Shown here piece after piece: positions 36,437 through 45,125 of a stretch of DNA of 64,000 nucleotides. A program made the translations under genes and the position numbers. Source of the DNA: Nitrospira sp. Lineage in GTDB: Bacteria; Nitrospirota; Nitrospiria; Nitrospirales; Nitrospiraceae. Below the pieces are notes generated by a model. That model had not been told where the DNA came from. It made no database searches and saw only the letters and a list, made by a program, of their open reading frames with translations. Location: assembly GCA_029865225.1 (NCBI GenBank), contig JAOUHJ010000006.1:1-64000 (forward strand). Reading direction: 5' to 3'. How positions within the stretch are numbered: position 1 is the first letter of the stretch; each line of letters starts with the position of its first letter.

Positions 36437-36596
36437 GAACTTATCTCAAAATTGAAAACCGCCGTTTCAAGCGATCCCCATCGTCAATGACTAAAAGAGC
36501 GGTACGCGTATTTTCAGCCAAATGTGGTCTTTTGCAGTGCAAGTAGTTGTATCGACTGCGTCCAACTACATAAGAAATCGATTTTGAGATAGGTTC
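36437..36596. mobile_element. 160-bp MITE with TA target duplication
   Basis: Terminal inverted repeats GAACTTATCTCAAAATTGA (left) and the complement of GAACCTATCTCAAAATCGA (right) differ at two of 19 positions. TA occurs on both sides (36435-36436, 36597-36598). No transposase frame; a short minus-strand frame inside may be a remnant of the parental IS. The TA duplication suggests mobilisation by an IS5/IS630-type transposase. Confidence 0.75.
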
Positions 36597-36786
36597 TAGA
36601 CTTCCAACAGAAAGCCTGTGACGGCGGGGACTTGGTTGGCTGAGGCAATCTTGGCGCGATATATTTGGAGTGTACGGGGTCTCAGAAAACACCATGAAGC
36701 CCTTACGTATTTCAATGTGGCATGCAATCGCAAAAAATGAAAATCGGGTGTGACAATTATGCAAAGGGGATGAAAGTCAGACGGTG
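36597..36786 (+). pseudogene. Decayed third Sel1-repeat copy
   Basis: Begins TAGACTTCCAACAGAAAGCCTG, matching the start of the second Sel1 gene's repeats (near 34950), but has in-frame stops and frame breaks, ending with GTGTGACAATTATGCAAAG as in both intact paralogues. The MITE sits immediately upstream, so insertion and deletion probably inactivated the copy. Confidence 0.75.
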
Positions 36787-37044
36787 AGGTTTTCTGTCGT
36801 AGGCACTTTTACAAAATCATAAGTTGCCGAACTCTCAAAACCCACCGTTACGCACTTTTTAATCGCTTGATTTGACACGAACTCTTTTTCCTCTCCGAGG
36901 AACGACTTTCTGAACCGTCGTTCCACTATCTCAAAACCAGGAATTGAAGTGAAACGAGAGAAAGTGGGGCAATCCTTGCCACGGTCACGAATTCTTATAC
37001 ACTTGGGTTGATTGAAGTCCCGCTCCCTGTTGGAGAAATGAAAT

Positions 37045-37707
37045 ATGAAAAAGAAGCAAGTAGAAGTTCTTCCTGCCCTAACAGGCACGTTTGCTACTCA
37101 AGTTAAGGAACTCGCCGCAGATGCGAGTGATTTATCAAAGTCCTATGCAGATCTGACGAAACGGATGCTCAAGTTTGCTCATCGCTTTCACGAACTGTGG
37201 GAAGAAGCACGTCGGCTAGATGGGAATAAGGACAACGGACAACACGCCGCCCATTTTCATCAGATCTTGGGAAGTGTTGTCAATACACAGAACCGATCCA
37301 TTTGGTCACGGTGGAACACCATTGGAAAATACACTAAGCAGTTAGTTCCCCATGCTGTTGCCCTTCCGCCTCAGCGAGATGCGCTATACGAGTTGGCGCT
37401 CGCAACGAAAGAGGGCAAGCGGGTTGGTACCTGGATAGAAAACAAGAAACTCACCTCAGAGAGCAGTTTCCGGGAAGTCGTAGCGTTGTGCAAGAAGAAA
37501 ACACGGGCAACAACCAAGCCTGGCACATCAAAGAACTGTGCTGCCGTAACCCTGTACTTCAAAGACTACGATCACGCTGCGAAAGCCCTCCAGGAGATAG
37601 TGACGAAAGCAGAGGTGATATCTATTGATTCGCACGAAGCTTTCCGCCAGGCGATCAAAGGACTCCTTGGTCCAACCTATGCGCAAGTCGCAGACAGACT
37701 CCAATAA
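37045..37707 (+). CDS. Protein of unknown function (island)
   Basis: 220 residues, starting MKKKQVEVLPAL after GGAGAAATGAAAT. Mostly alpha-helical, charged, with no signal or membrane span; its basic C-terminal half suggests nucleic-acid contact, but no motif is recognised. Its last 29 bp overlap the start of the SPPY methyltransferase gene, so translation is coupled and it could be a regulatory or specificity partner. Function is not assigned. Confidence 0.65.
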   Translation: MKKKQVEVLPALTGTFATQVKELAADASDLSKSYADLTKRMLKFAHRFHELWEEARRLDGNKDNGQHAAHFHQILGSVVNTQNRSIWSRWNTIGKYTKQLVPHAVALPPQRDALYELALATKEGKRVGTWIENKKLTSESSFREVVALCKKKTRATTKPGTSKNCAAVTLYFKDYDHAAKALQEIVTKAEVISIDSHEAFRQAIKGLLGPTYAQVADRLQ

Positions 37708-38947
37708 GACGAATCATTGTCCCATTCATATCTGGGAAGACTATCCCCTACAAGGGACGGCGCTCGATGTGCCGTTGGCGATAGTGCTGGCGCTCCCTCA
37801 GGAGCAACGGACCAAGTACATTCACGACTTGCTGGAAGCGTTTCAAACAGAAATTGCGAATGACCGCATGACGCTGAAGAAGCGAGTGACTTTCAAGCGG
37901 GAAATGCGCGATCTAAGGAAGTTGCTCCATGAACCTGCGGACAAGTTTCTCTACACTGATGATCAAACCTTCAAGCGCGACATCCTGGCGAAAGGTGCCC
38001 CTGGATCGACGCATGTCTATTGGTCTCGTCTGCAAATGTGGAAAACCAAAACCAAATGCGGCGATTTAGCCAATGAGATTGCCCACAAAGCGCCACGACT
38101 GGTGGCGTCCCTGGAAAGGTTGTTCAATCCGAACTACATCAGTAAGGAACAATTCCGGTACCCCAAGAAAAGCGCCGTGGTCAACGCAATTGACTATCTG
38201 GAAACGGATAGGAGCCTTGGGATCGCCTTTCCCCCATTTCATGCGAAGTTTTTTGCCGATCGATATCTCCCGCTCCAGGGGGATGGCATTGTGGTGGACC
38301 CGTGCGCTGGATGGGGGGGACGGTTACTAGGCACCCTCTGTGTTCACCGAACAGGGCATGTGCGTTATTACGGGGTTGATCCCGAACGTAACAATCAGGA
38401 AACCTACGACGGGCTAGTGAGACGAATAAACATATGGCTAGAAAAAGAACTGTATGGGAAACGGTCAGCACGAGTCTTTTGTGCCCCCTTTGAAGACTGG
38501 ATTCGCTCAAAGTCTGCGGCACGTCTTCTGGGACGAACGGATTTGGTAATAACGAGCCCTCCGTACTTTAGTGCCGAAAACTACAATCCCGCAAACAACA
38601 AGCAGTCAGCCAACCGGTACCGCACCTATGCCGATTGGCGTGAGAGGTTCTATCGTCCGCTAGTCCAAGGAGCGTATGACCTCCTAAAGCCTGGCGGAGT
38701 GTTCGTGCTGAATATTGCCAATGTGGCCAAAGCACCAACACTCGAAGACGATGCGAGAAGTCTTGCCCACGACGTGGGATTTGAAAACAGTGGGTTTTTC
38801 AAGCTGGCGATGAGTATCGTGCCAGGCACGCGAACCTCACAATCTGTGCGTCATGCAGTTTTTGTCAACGGCAAACAGTATAAATATGAGCCCGTCTTCG
38901 TGTTTCGCCGACCAAGCAGTAGCGCCAAACCAAGGATGACATCGTGA
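37679..38947 (+). CDS. SPPY-type DNA methyltransferase
   Basis: 422 residues from the ATG at 37679 (overlap with the preceding gene). SAM-binding motif I is DPCAGWGGRLLG and the catalytic motif IV is TSPPYFSAENYN; AYDLLKPGGVFVLNIANV is a typical later strand. SPPY tetrad predicts N4-cytosine or N6-adenine amino-methylation. The N-terminal ~190 residues are unlike the catalytic core and could be target recognition. No restriction endonuclease is adjacent, so this is probably an orphan methylase, common on islands and phages as anti-restriction. Confidence 0.88.
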   Translation: MRKSQTDSNKTNHCPIHIWEDYPLQGTALDVPLAIVLALPQEQRTKYIHDLLEAFQTEIANDRMTLKKRVTFKREMRDLRKLLHEPADKFLYTDDQTFKRDILAKGAPGSTHVYWSRLQMWKTKTKCGDLANEIAHKAPRLVASLERLFNPNYISKEQFRYPKKSAVVNAIDYLETDRSLGIAFPPFHAKFFADRYLPLQGDGIVVDPCAGWGGRLLGTLCVHRTGHVRYYGVDPERNNQETYDGLVRRINIWLEKELYGKRSARVFCAPFEDWIRSKSAARLLGRTDLVITSPPYFSAENYNPANNKQSANRYRTYADWRERFYRPLVQGAYDLLKPGGVFVLNIANVAKAPTLEDDARSLAHDVGFENSGFFKLAMSIVPGTRTSQSVRHAVFVNGKQYKYEPVFVFRRPSSSAKPRMTS

Positions 38948-39212
38948 GAGCTTATACTGGCTGGTGCATAGGGAGGCAATTTATACAGTGTATAAAATGG
39001 CTGAACGAGCCTATGACGAGCAAGAGCCCACACGGCTAACAAGAGTATTCCTGCCAGAATGCCGCTTGTGGCATACCGAAATGTCCTGATTCCTGCCAAC
39101 CCTGCTTTATATCGGCATCGTTGCGAACAGTGCTAGTGACTGCCTGAAAATAAATTTCACTTTTTCTCCTTCTGACAGCGGTTTTTGTCGTTCTCGACGC
39201 TAAATAAGCGTT

Positions 39213-39824
39213 ATGAACCAGAATCAATTCGCATATCCCGCTGATTGGGAGAGGGAATATTGGGAACTGGAGCCTGATCCGGTGCGGCGAGCCTATATTA
39301 CATGGCTCAACCGGTATCCGTGGGATCTGTTCGTCTCAGTGAATTTTCGTCAGAAGCAGGTGTCACTCTCAGCAAAGGATTTGAACGGAGGGGGGGGGCT
39401 TTTGAAGGGTGTGAGATATGCCCCATGGGGTTCCGTGAGCGATGTCGAAACTCGACTGAAAGCCATGGATGCCAGACTATGCAGGGAACTCTTAGGACGC
39501 CATTGGGCTAGTAAATGGCATGAGCGACCTGAATGGGTAGCGTTTATCGAGAAAGACGAAGATGGGTTTGCTCACGCGCATCTGTTGGTGAATCTCAAGA
39601 ATCTCGACCGGGAGAAGTTCGTCACGGCTTTTTCAAAAGCGACACGATATTTTGCACCAAAAGCCGATGTGCGACCAAGGGGAGCATTCAAAGACATTTA
39701 CACGACGGAGGGCGCGACTCATTACGGTACCAAGAATCTCAAGAACCACCGTAAAGAATTTGCGCTGACGGCTTCTCCCACCTTTGACAAGAGACATCAC
39801 GATAAGCAAGGAGCCGCAAGTTGA
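39213..39824 (+). CDS. HUH-endonuclease/rolling-circle Rep candidate
   Basis: 203 residues. Motif 1-like strand LFVSVNF, motif 2 HUH-type HAH at 121-123 in GFAHAHLLVNL, and a motif 3-like Tyr171-GTKNLKN (Tyr with Lys nearby). Order and spacing match rolling-circle replication initiators and related transposases, which nick single-stranded DNA by a 5'-phosphotyrosine link. It is short, so a domain may be minimal. A pair of RHH genes follows. The other possibility is a helper of an IS or plasmid. Confidence 0.6.
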   Translation: MNQNQFAYPADWEREYWELEPDPVRRAYITWLNRYPWDLFVSVNFRQKQVSLSAKDLNGGGGLLKGVRYAPWGSVSDVETRLKAMDARLCRELLGRHWASKWHERPEWVAFIEKDEDGFAHAHLLVNLKNLDREKFVTAFSKATRYFAPKADVRPRGAFKDIYTTEGATHYGTKNLKNHRKEFALTASPTFDKRHHDKQGAAS

Positions 39825-39942
39825 GGTTGATGACGTATCGCCCAGACTTGCCTCCTGAACATATTTTCACATCATCCCTATTGTCACAGGTTTACCCATT
39901 TCCATCGATGCCAGAAAGTTACCAGAAGCAAAGGAGCCTGAT

Positions 39943-40131
39943 ATGAAGTTTCCCCAATGTACCATTGTGTCGATCAACCTCCCCAAAAGCCTATTGGATG
40001 AAATCGATGCCCTGGCATCAAAACGAATCGCGAACCGTAGTGCCTGTATTCGAGAACTGGTGAAAGAAGCCTTAAAAAACCATGAGCGTTTCAGGTCTTC
40101 GGAGGAGGGAAGATCACCAAGGTCCTACTAG
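39943..40131 (+). CDS. Ribbon-helix-helix (CopG/ParD-like) protein 1
   Basis: 62 residues. It has the RHH layout: beta strand TIVSINLPKSLLDEIDALA followed by RSACIRELVKEALKNHE. RHH proteins bind DNA as dimers and often autoregulate or act as antitoxins. No toxin frame is directly adjacent. It follows the HUH-like gene by about 120 bp, so copy-number or Rep regulation is plausible. Confidence 0.7.
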   Translation: MKFPQCTIVSINLPKSLLDEIDALASKRIANRSACIRELVKEALKNHERFRSSEEGRSPRSY

Positions 40132-40248
40132 CACCATTCATTTATGCCGAAATAGCAGGTCACCTGGTGGATTAATAATAGCCCAAAGGAATGTGCCAAC
40201 AAATTGGCAGAAAAGGATGAACCTCGGCATCGGAAAAGCCAGGAATAT

Positions 40249-40267
40249 ATATATACAAAATATATAT
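40249..40267. promoter_or_regulatory. AT-rich inverted repeat before RHH protein 2
   Basis: ATATATA-CAAAA-TATATAT lies about 22 bp upstream of the second RHH start. It could be an RHH operator and also serve as a -10 element. Confidence 0.4.
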
Positions 40268-40288
40268 GGCAACCAAGGAGCCGTGTGC

Positions 40289-40480
40289 ATGACATCCATT
40301 ATTCTCCGCATTCCAGAATCATTGCTCGCTCAACTCGATCAAACAGCAGAAGCTACCTACACCAATCGTTCTGCCTTAATCAGACAGTCAATTGCCAGGA
40401 ACCTGGACATTATTCGCAATGTCGAACTCCCTGCAATCCGTGAGTACTATCGGAACCGGATACCCAAGATTCACCCGTAG
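40289..40480 (+). CDS. Ribbon-helix-helix protein 2
   Basis: 63 residues from ATG 40289 with AAGGAG at 40275-40280. TSIILRIPESLLAQLDQTAEATYTNRSALIRQSI is again an RHH strand plus helices; the C-terminus (NVELPAIREYYRNRIPKIHP) may cover a partner groove. It is paralogous in design to protein 1 but diverged. The AT-rich inverted repeat upstream fits autoregulation. Confidence 0.7.
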   Translation: MTSIILRIPESLLAQLDQTAEATYTNRSALIRQSIARNLDIIRNVELPAIREYYRNRIPKIHP

Positions 40481-40500
40481 ATCGCGAAAGGAGCCGATCC

Positions 40501-40569
40501 ATGAAACTTGTGACCTGTCAGCAAACAATCATTCACCAAGCACTAAGAATAGAGCCAGTGGGTTTTTGA
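40501..40569 (+). CDS. Possible 22-residue leader peptide
   Basis: MKLVTCQQTIIHQALRIEPV and two more residues (GF), then stop; AAAGGAG lies eight bases before the ATG. It sits between RHH protein 2 and the 63-residue gene and could be a leader peptide or noise with a ribosome site. Confidence 0.3.
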   Translation: MKLVTCQQTIIHQALRIEPVGF

Positions 40570-40590
40570 TAGAAACGGAGGAGACATAAG

Positions 40591-40782
40591 ATGCCGATTT
40601 TAATCCTCAGAGATTTTATGGAACAAGCCAGGAAACAAAGGGAAGTACGGGTAGTGACAGTTCGGGATTTCGTTCATGCAATTGAATCCAACTATGACGA
40701 TGGCTGGGATGCGGAAGTGACATGTGATTACCCGGAACTTGGAAGTTACCTTGTAAAGATCAAGCCACCAGAGGATGCGTAG
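40591..40782 (+). CDS. Small protein of unknown function
   Basis: 63 residues with GGAGGAGACATAAG upstream of the ATG. MPILILRDFMEQARKQREVR is followed by an acidic half (IESNYDDGWDAEVTCDYPEL). No signal or membrane span. Acidic small proteins on mobile elements sometimes inhibit host nucleases; nothing here proves that. Confidence 0.55.
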   Translation: MPILILRDFMEQARKQREVRVVTVRDFVHAIESNYDDGWDAEVTCDYPELGSYLVKIKPPEDA

Positions 40783-41252
40783 TTCGACGCAAACCTCAGA
40801 CAAGTCTGAACCTTCCGTGATCTTTGTTTTGAGCAGGTCGCAATTTAACCGCCGAGCGATTTATAGAAATTCAGACCTTCACCGAAATTTTGAGATATCT
40901 GCCGCGAGAGCACATTTCCGTTAACGGTTTTCAATCTCCACAACTAAAAAGAAGCTATGACGCCCACTCCCTTCCGTTCTTACTGGACGAGGACAGAACA
41001 AAGCCCTTGATTGCATTCATGGAAGGTTAGACAATGATGCTACGGCAGAGTCACCTCCCATTGGTTGTGTCTCTAGTCGACCAACTTTGTGGTATTAATC
41101 AGGTGGATAGTGGGCGGTGCGAAATAGCCCAGTAACGACACACAAACAGGTTCGCACAAAGTAGATTGTGTATTTGGCACTTGCAGGGAGCTGGTTGCTC
41201 CTATGCGTGATCCAATCTAGATTGGTTAGCGATCAGATTGCAGGTGGTGATT
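40783..41252. other. 470-bp gap with a decayed open frame
   Basis: No gene start is supported. A 66-codon frame without an ATG (40833-41030) has coding-like composition with LPREHISVNGFQSPQLKRSY and HSLPFLLDEDRTKPLIAFM, ending TAG; it may be a truncated gene. The ribosome site AGGTGGTG for the next gene is at the end. Confidence 0.5.
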
Positions 41253-43511
41253 ATGCAGGAAAATCACCCACACGAGCCAAGTCAAAAAGATCTAGGAATA
41301 GTCCATATAACAGATTTGCATTTTCCACCAAATGCAAATGCGTCTCTATCTTGGACTAACGCCTTTTTAAGTACCATATCCGATCTTGCGAAGCAGGAAA
41401 TCCTCCAACTCTATGCGATCGCCGTTACCGGTGATCTTGTTGACTCCCCTGATTCGGGTGCCTTTCATCGCGCGCACGAGTTTTTGAAGGAAAGCTTAAA
41501 AAAGGCAGGGATCGTTCGAAATGGACTTGCCGATATGACTAAGCTTTGGGTTGTTGACGGTAATCATGACTGGAAGGTGAAGGGGTGGTGTTGGAACTCT
41601 TCGGAAGGTGGGATTAAGGAAACAGGTGGGATAGAGCGGCTTAGTCTCCCATTTTGCAGTGAAGACGGTAAGTTTGTTTCGTTCGGATTGAACTCTGGGA
41701 AGGGCGGGATCAAATTTACATCACGCGGGGTCGTTGAGGTAGATGAACTTCAGAGTATTTCAGATAGCGTGACGCGTCTTAATCACGACAGCTCTAAGCA
41801 GCATAGGCTTGCCTGTAGGATTGCATTGGTTCACCACCACGTAATTCCACTACCTCTCGATCCTGATAGAAAAACGCCACTTGCGAAAGTCGTCAATGAC
41901 GAATCTACCAAGCTCCTAGGAAACGCGGGGCAAGTAAGTGCGGTGCTCATGAAAGCTGGTGTGAATCTTGTGCTACATGGTCATGAACATTTTGAGTTTG
42001 TTGCACGGCTGGGTCACGATCGGGCGGGTTCATATAAGAACTACTTCATGACAATTTCAGCTGCCCCTCAGGCAAGTAAAGGATTTCATCTTATCAGATT
42101 CAAACCATCGGGCAATGTAGAACTGGAGAAGTACGGATTGTCAAGCCAAGTTGCTTACGAGAAGAACCCCACCTCAGTATCATTGTGGACTAACGAAGAA
42201 TGGCAAGCTTCGATATGGGGGAGGATTTCGAAGGATGATGGATACTACGAAAAGATGACACTCCGCTCTTACCTAAATCGTCTTGGTGACCTTGATCAAG
42301 TAGGCATAATTGAGAAGATCCGAGCTGGCCAAGGGAAAGCAATAAACAGTCTAATGGTACGCATTAAGGGAGAGGGAGGCTTATCATGGTTGGATAACGC
42401 AAACCTATCTGATTCGCCTGGGAAAACGGCGTGCGATCCTCTCCCTATGAAGAGTACGGCAGCTTCAAGAGAAATTTATGAAGGACCGCTTCCTCTTAAG
42501 CCCGAAGCCACATACGATGTGCCACATCCTGGATATAGGTCAGAAGTTACAATTCGAAATTCATTCTCCATGACAATGCATGATGTGAAGCTGAGAAACG
42601 CGAGTAGTGACGAACACATCACAATACATTCTCAACATCATGTTCGTGAGCTACTGGCAACTATCAAGTTCCCGAGAAGACTAGCCCCTGCCAAGCTCGG
42701 AGTGAAGGTGTATTCGAGTAATGGCCAACCTGATTTTGCCGAAACATCAAGGGCAAACTCGTGCTTCGACTACGATCCTGAGAATGGAGTAGGTTGTTTT
42801 CGAATATTTTGGGTAAGGTCAGGCGACAAGTTTAGATTTGAGTGGCGAGTGCCAGAAGAATCTTTGTCAAATGCAGCGGGCGGACACTACCTTAGAGAGA
42901 TAGATAGGATATCGACCGAATGGAGTAATAGCTTGTTTGTGCAAGATATCAAAGACCCTTCAAACGACTTAAATAAGTTATTGCTGACTATGCGCGACGA
43001 TCTAAAAAACCAATATCCTGATAAGGTTAGTTCTTCGGAAGATCTTAACATTGGAATATTTGCTCTCCACCGAATCGACAACCTACTCAAGATTGTTGGT
43101 GGAACCTACTCCAACAACTCTCCTATGTGGAAATTCAGTCTGAAGTGGGGGACTGGAATCGCAGGGTCTGCGATGAGGCGCGGATATCCCTGGTTTTACC
43201 ATTCGGAAAACAAGAAAGATCGTTCGGCATATGTGGAAGTGCCAGGTTGCCCTCCCGATGTATACATTCTTGCATTTCCCATAATCGCCCCGCTGGCGGC
43301 GTATGAGAAGGCAATACCTCAACAAGACCAAATTTCTTCAAATTTCTATAAGGCAGTTCTTTGTGTGCACACAAGCTCAATCTCAAGTGGATTAGATAGA
43401 CTACATCATGAGGATCGTCACAATGAAAGAGTGAGGCTAGCACTGTCATTGCCAGAAAAGGTTATGAGCTTCTTTCTCAATCGTGAAAGGAGGAGATTGG
43501 GGAAATCTTGA
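41253..43511 (+). CDS. Large metallophosphoesterase (calcineurin-like)
   Basis: 752 residues; start at 41253 after AGGTGGTG. The N-terminal ~290 residues carry the dimetal motifs: HITDLHFPPN, AVTGDLVDS, VVDGNHDW, LVHHHVIPL and LHGHEHFE. The C-terminal ~450 residues have no recognised domain and lack membrane spans. Such phosphoesterases hydrolyse phosphomono- or diesters, including nucleic acids and nucleotides. It is next to a small gene that begins 47 bp later, in an island with other nuclease-like genes, so a defence role is a hypothesis only. Confidence 0.8.
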   Translation: MQENHPHEPSQKDLGIVHITDLHFPPNANASLSWTNAFLSTISDLAKQEILQLYAIAVTGDLVDSPDSGAFHRAHEFLKESLKKAGIVRNGLADMTKLWVVDGNHDWKVKGWCWNSSEGGIKETGGIERLSLPFCSEDGKFVSFGLNSGKGGIKFTSRGVVEVDELQSISDSVTRLNHDSSKQHRLACRIALVHHHVIPLPLDPDRKTPLAKVVNDESTKLLGNAGQVSAVLMKAGVNLVLHGHEHFEFVARLGHDRAGSYKNYFMTISAAPQASKGFHLIRFKPSGNVELEKYGLSSQVAYEKNPTSVSLWTNEEWQASIWGRISKDDGYYEKMTLRSYLNRLGDLDQVGIIEKIRAGQGKAINSLMVRIKGEGGLSWLDNANLSDSPGKTACDPLPMKSTAASREIYEGPLPLKPEATYDVPHPGYRSEVTIRNSFSMTMHDVKLRNASSDEHITIHSQHHVRELLATIKFPRRLAPAKLGVKVYSSNGQPDFAETSRANSCFDYDPENGVGCFRIFWVRSGDKFRFEWRVPEESLSNAAGGHYLREIDRISTEWSNSLFVQDIKDPSNDLNKLLLTMRDDLKNQYPDKVSSSEDLNIGIFALHRIDNLLKIVGGTYSNNSPMWKFSLKWGTGIAGSAMRRGYPWFYHSENKKDRSAYVEVPGCPPDVYILAFPIIAPLAAYEKAIPQQDQISSNFYKAVLCVHTSSISSGLDRLHHEDRHNERVRLALSLPEKVMSFFLNRERRRLGKS

Positions 43512-43558
43512 CTTTGATCAAGCAGGGTATACACTCATTTGTATTAAGAGGTACATTT

Positions 43559-43723
43559 ATGTCATCAGCAAAAATCATCAGTGAGCGTTGGATTGATAGC
43601 GAAGTAGTCGAGGTGTTGGTATCCCCGGCTATAGTAGCAGCATTTGGTGTGGACGCTGCTAAGGAGATGACAGAAGGTGATACTGAACAGATAACGGAGG
43701 ACCATGAAGAATCAAATGAATGA
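43559..43723 (+). CDS. Small acidic protein after the phosphoesterase
   Basis: 54 residues with AAGAGG upstream of the ATG. VVEVLVSPAIVAAFGVDAAKEM precedes an acidic tail (EGDTEQITEDHEESNE). Short distance from the phosphoesterase suggests co-expression. Confidence 0.5.
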   Translation: MSSAKIISERWIDSEVVEVLVSPAIVAAFGVDAAKEMTEGDTEQITEDHEESNE

Positions 43724-43986
43724 GAGTTCCTAAACGATTTTACGCTTCTAATTTCTCACTAAATCCTGTCAACTCTCTTGGTATCTAAAGAACGATGTTC
43801 TTACAGATTCAATGACGGGAAATAACTGAACCCGTCCCGCCCCTTCCTCTAACAGCCACTTCAGCACCCGCTTCCTTACGAACCGGAAATCTTGCCATGA
43901 GCACCGTGCCCCGCATTAGTGGGGATTGTGTCCTGATCCGCCGCCTTTTTAGAATGCATCCCGAACCACTTGCTAGTTCTTCAATC

Positions 43987-44304
43987 ATGCCCTTTGTGCT
44001 GCGTCATCACTCTCGCTTCCCGATCTTTACCCCCGTGAGATATGAAGTGCGGCTTCGTGATGGCTATGGAACCGTCACCAATCTCTCGCCTCGTGGATGG
44101 AGAATCCACGGTAATGTCCCGATGCAACCCGGTGATGTCTGCTCGATGAAAGTCAGATTGGACGCAAGAAACTGGGTTGCGATCTCTGCCGGAATTGTGA
44201 GATGGGTACGCGGGGACGAGTGCGGCATCGAAACGCTGGTGATGAACGATGAGTCAGAAGAGCAACTGAGAGACTACATCCAAGAACGCATCAAGGCACT
44301 ATGA
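43987..44304 (+). CDS. PilZ-domain protein (island)
   Basis: 105 residues from ATG 43987 (an upstream in-frame ATG at 43897 gives 135 residues but its extra part looks non-coding). PilZ motifs: RFPIFTPVRY at the N-terminus and NLSPRGWRI as the D/NxSxxG motif. The rest forms the barrel (VAISAGIVRWVRGDECGIE). Binding of c-di-GMP is inferred. It overlaps the next gene by 4 bp (ATGA). Confidence 0.75.
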   Translation: MPFVLRHHSRFPIFTPVRYEVRLRDGYGTVTNLSPRGWRIHGNVPMQPGDVCSMKVRLDARNWVAISAGIVRWVRGDECGIETLVMNDESEEQLRDYIQERIKAL

Positions 44305-44654
44305 ATGACGACCGACCCAAACGTGAAACCATTTCTCTCGAAGAAGCCACGATTTCCAACATGTGGGAGATTGCGGCAATCGTGGAAGTATTGGAACGGA
44401 AGGGTCTCTGTACGAAACAGGATCTCTTTGACATCATCAGTGAATTTAGAAAGAAGACTCCTCGTGCCAAGATCCCCGAAACAGCATTTCCTGAACCCTA
44501 TCTCCTCACGGAAACCGAGAACAAGATTATTGATGACATCCTCGCATTGCTGAACAAGAATGGTTTGACATCCCACCAATCACTTAGCCTGCTCGAACGG
44601 TTGGGTGGGATTATCGAGATGGGACAACGGTTGAGCAAGGAGACGACGCATTAA
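44301..44654 (+). CDS. Small helical protein of unknown function
   Basis: 117 residues, translationally coupled to the PilZ gene by ATGA overlap. MNDDRPKRETISLEEATISN then helices through WEIAAIVEVLERKGLCTKQDLFDIISEF and NKIIDDILALLNKNGLTSHQSLSLLERLG. Looks like a soluble adaptor; no family recalled. Confidence 0.65.
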   Translation: MNDDRPKRETISLEEATISNMWEIAAIVEVLERKGLCTKQDLFDIISEFRKKTPRAKIPETAFPEPYLLTETENKIIDDILALLNKNGLTSHQSLSLLERLGGIIEMGQRLSKETTH

Positions 44655-44699
44655 ACGAGAAGATAAGTAACTATTCTCAATCCTTATCAGGCAACATTG

Positions 44700-45125
44700 A
44701 TGAAGCGTGTTTACAGAGGGAATCTTGCGAGCGCTCGCAAGGCAATCAAGGCAATTCTTCGGCTCGACATCACACTTAAACACAAAAAGGATCTTCTCGA
44801 TAAAATGATTTGGGCTATTACTGAATGCCCAGGGAAGTACAAGGTTCGTTACATCACCAAAGCGGCACGGAAAAAAAGACCCGTGAAGGACTTACGACAC
44901 GAACACGTCTACACGCGGAAAATGCTTGTAGGCAAACTTCTTAAACAACCCAGCGCTGTTAATAGGATCACAAGACGCGCCATTGCATGCGTAGTTACCA
45001 AGAGAGAGCACCAACGCCTCAGTAGGTCTAGCGGATCAGGATGGGAAAGATATAAGCGGTTACATCTATCTGTTTGGGATCAAGAGAAAGAGCGTTGGAA
45101 ACTAGACTTCAGAAATGAACGGTAG
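44700..45125 (+). CDS. Conserved-looking protein of unknown function (possible nuclease-related)
   Basis: 141 residues from ATG 44700. A DLRHEHVYTRKMLVGKLL segment followed by AIACVVTKREHQRLS and GWERYKR recalls a small family of restriction- or tRNA-associated hypothetical proteins whose function is not established. It is very basic (pI high), consistent with nucleic-acid binding. It overlaps the start of the thermonuclease gene by 11 bp. Confidence 0.6.
   Translation: MKRVYRGNLASARKAIKAILRLDITLKHKKDLLDKMIWAITECPGKYKVRYITKAARKKRPVKDLRHEHVYTRKMLVGKLLKQPSAVNRITRRAIACVVTKREHQRLSRSSGSGWERYKRLHLSVWDQEKERWKLDFRNER

Noticed and set aside
36441..36764. 107-residue minus-strand frame across the MITE and pseudogene
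   Set aside because: It runs through the MITE terminal repeats and the dead Sel1 copy; best explained as transposon debris.
36777..37088. 103-residue minus-strand frame before the unknown island gene
   Set aside because: It has some coding-like composition but no good ribosome site and overlaps the start of the gene at 37045; not listed as a gene.
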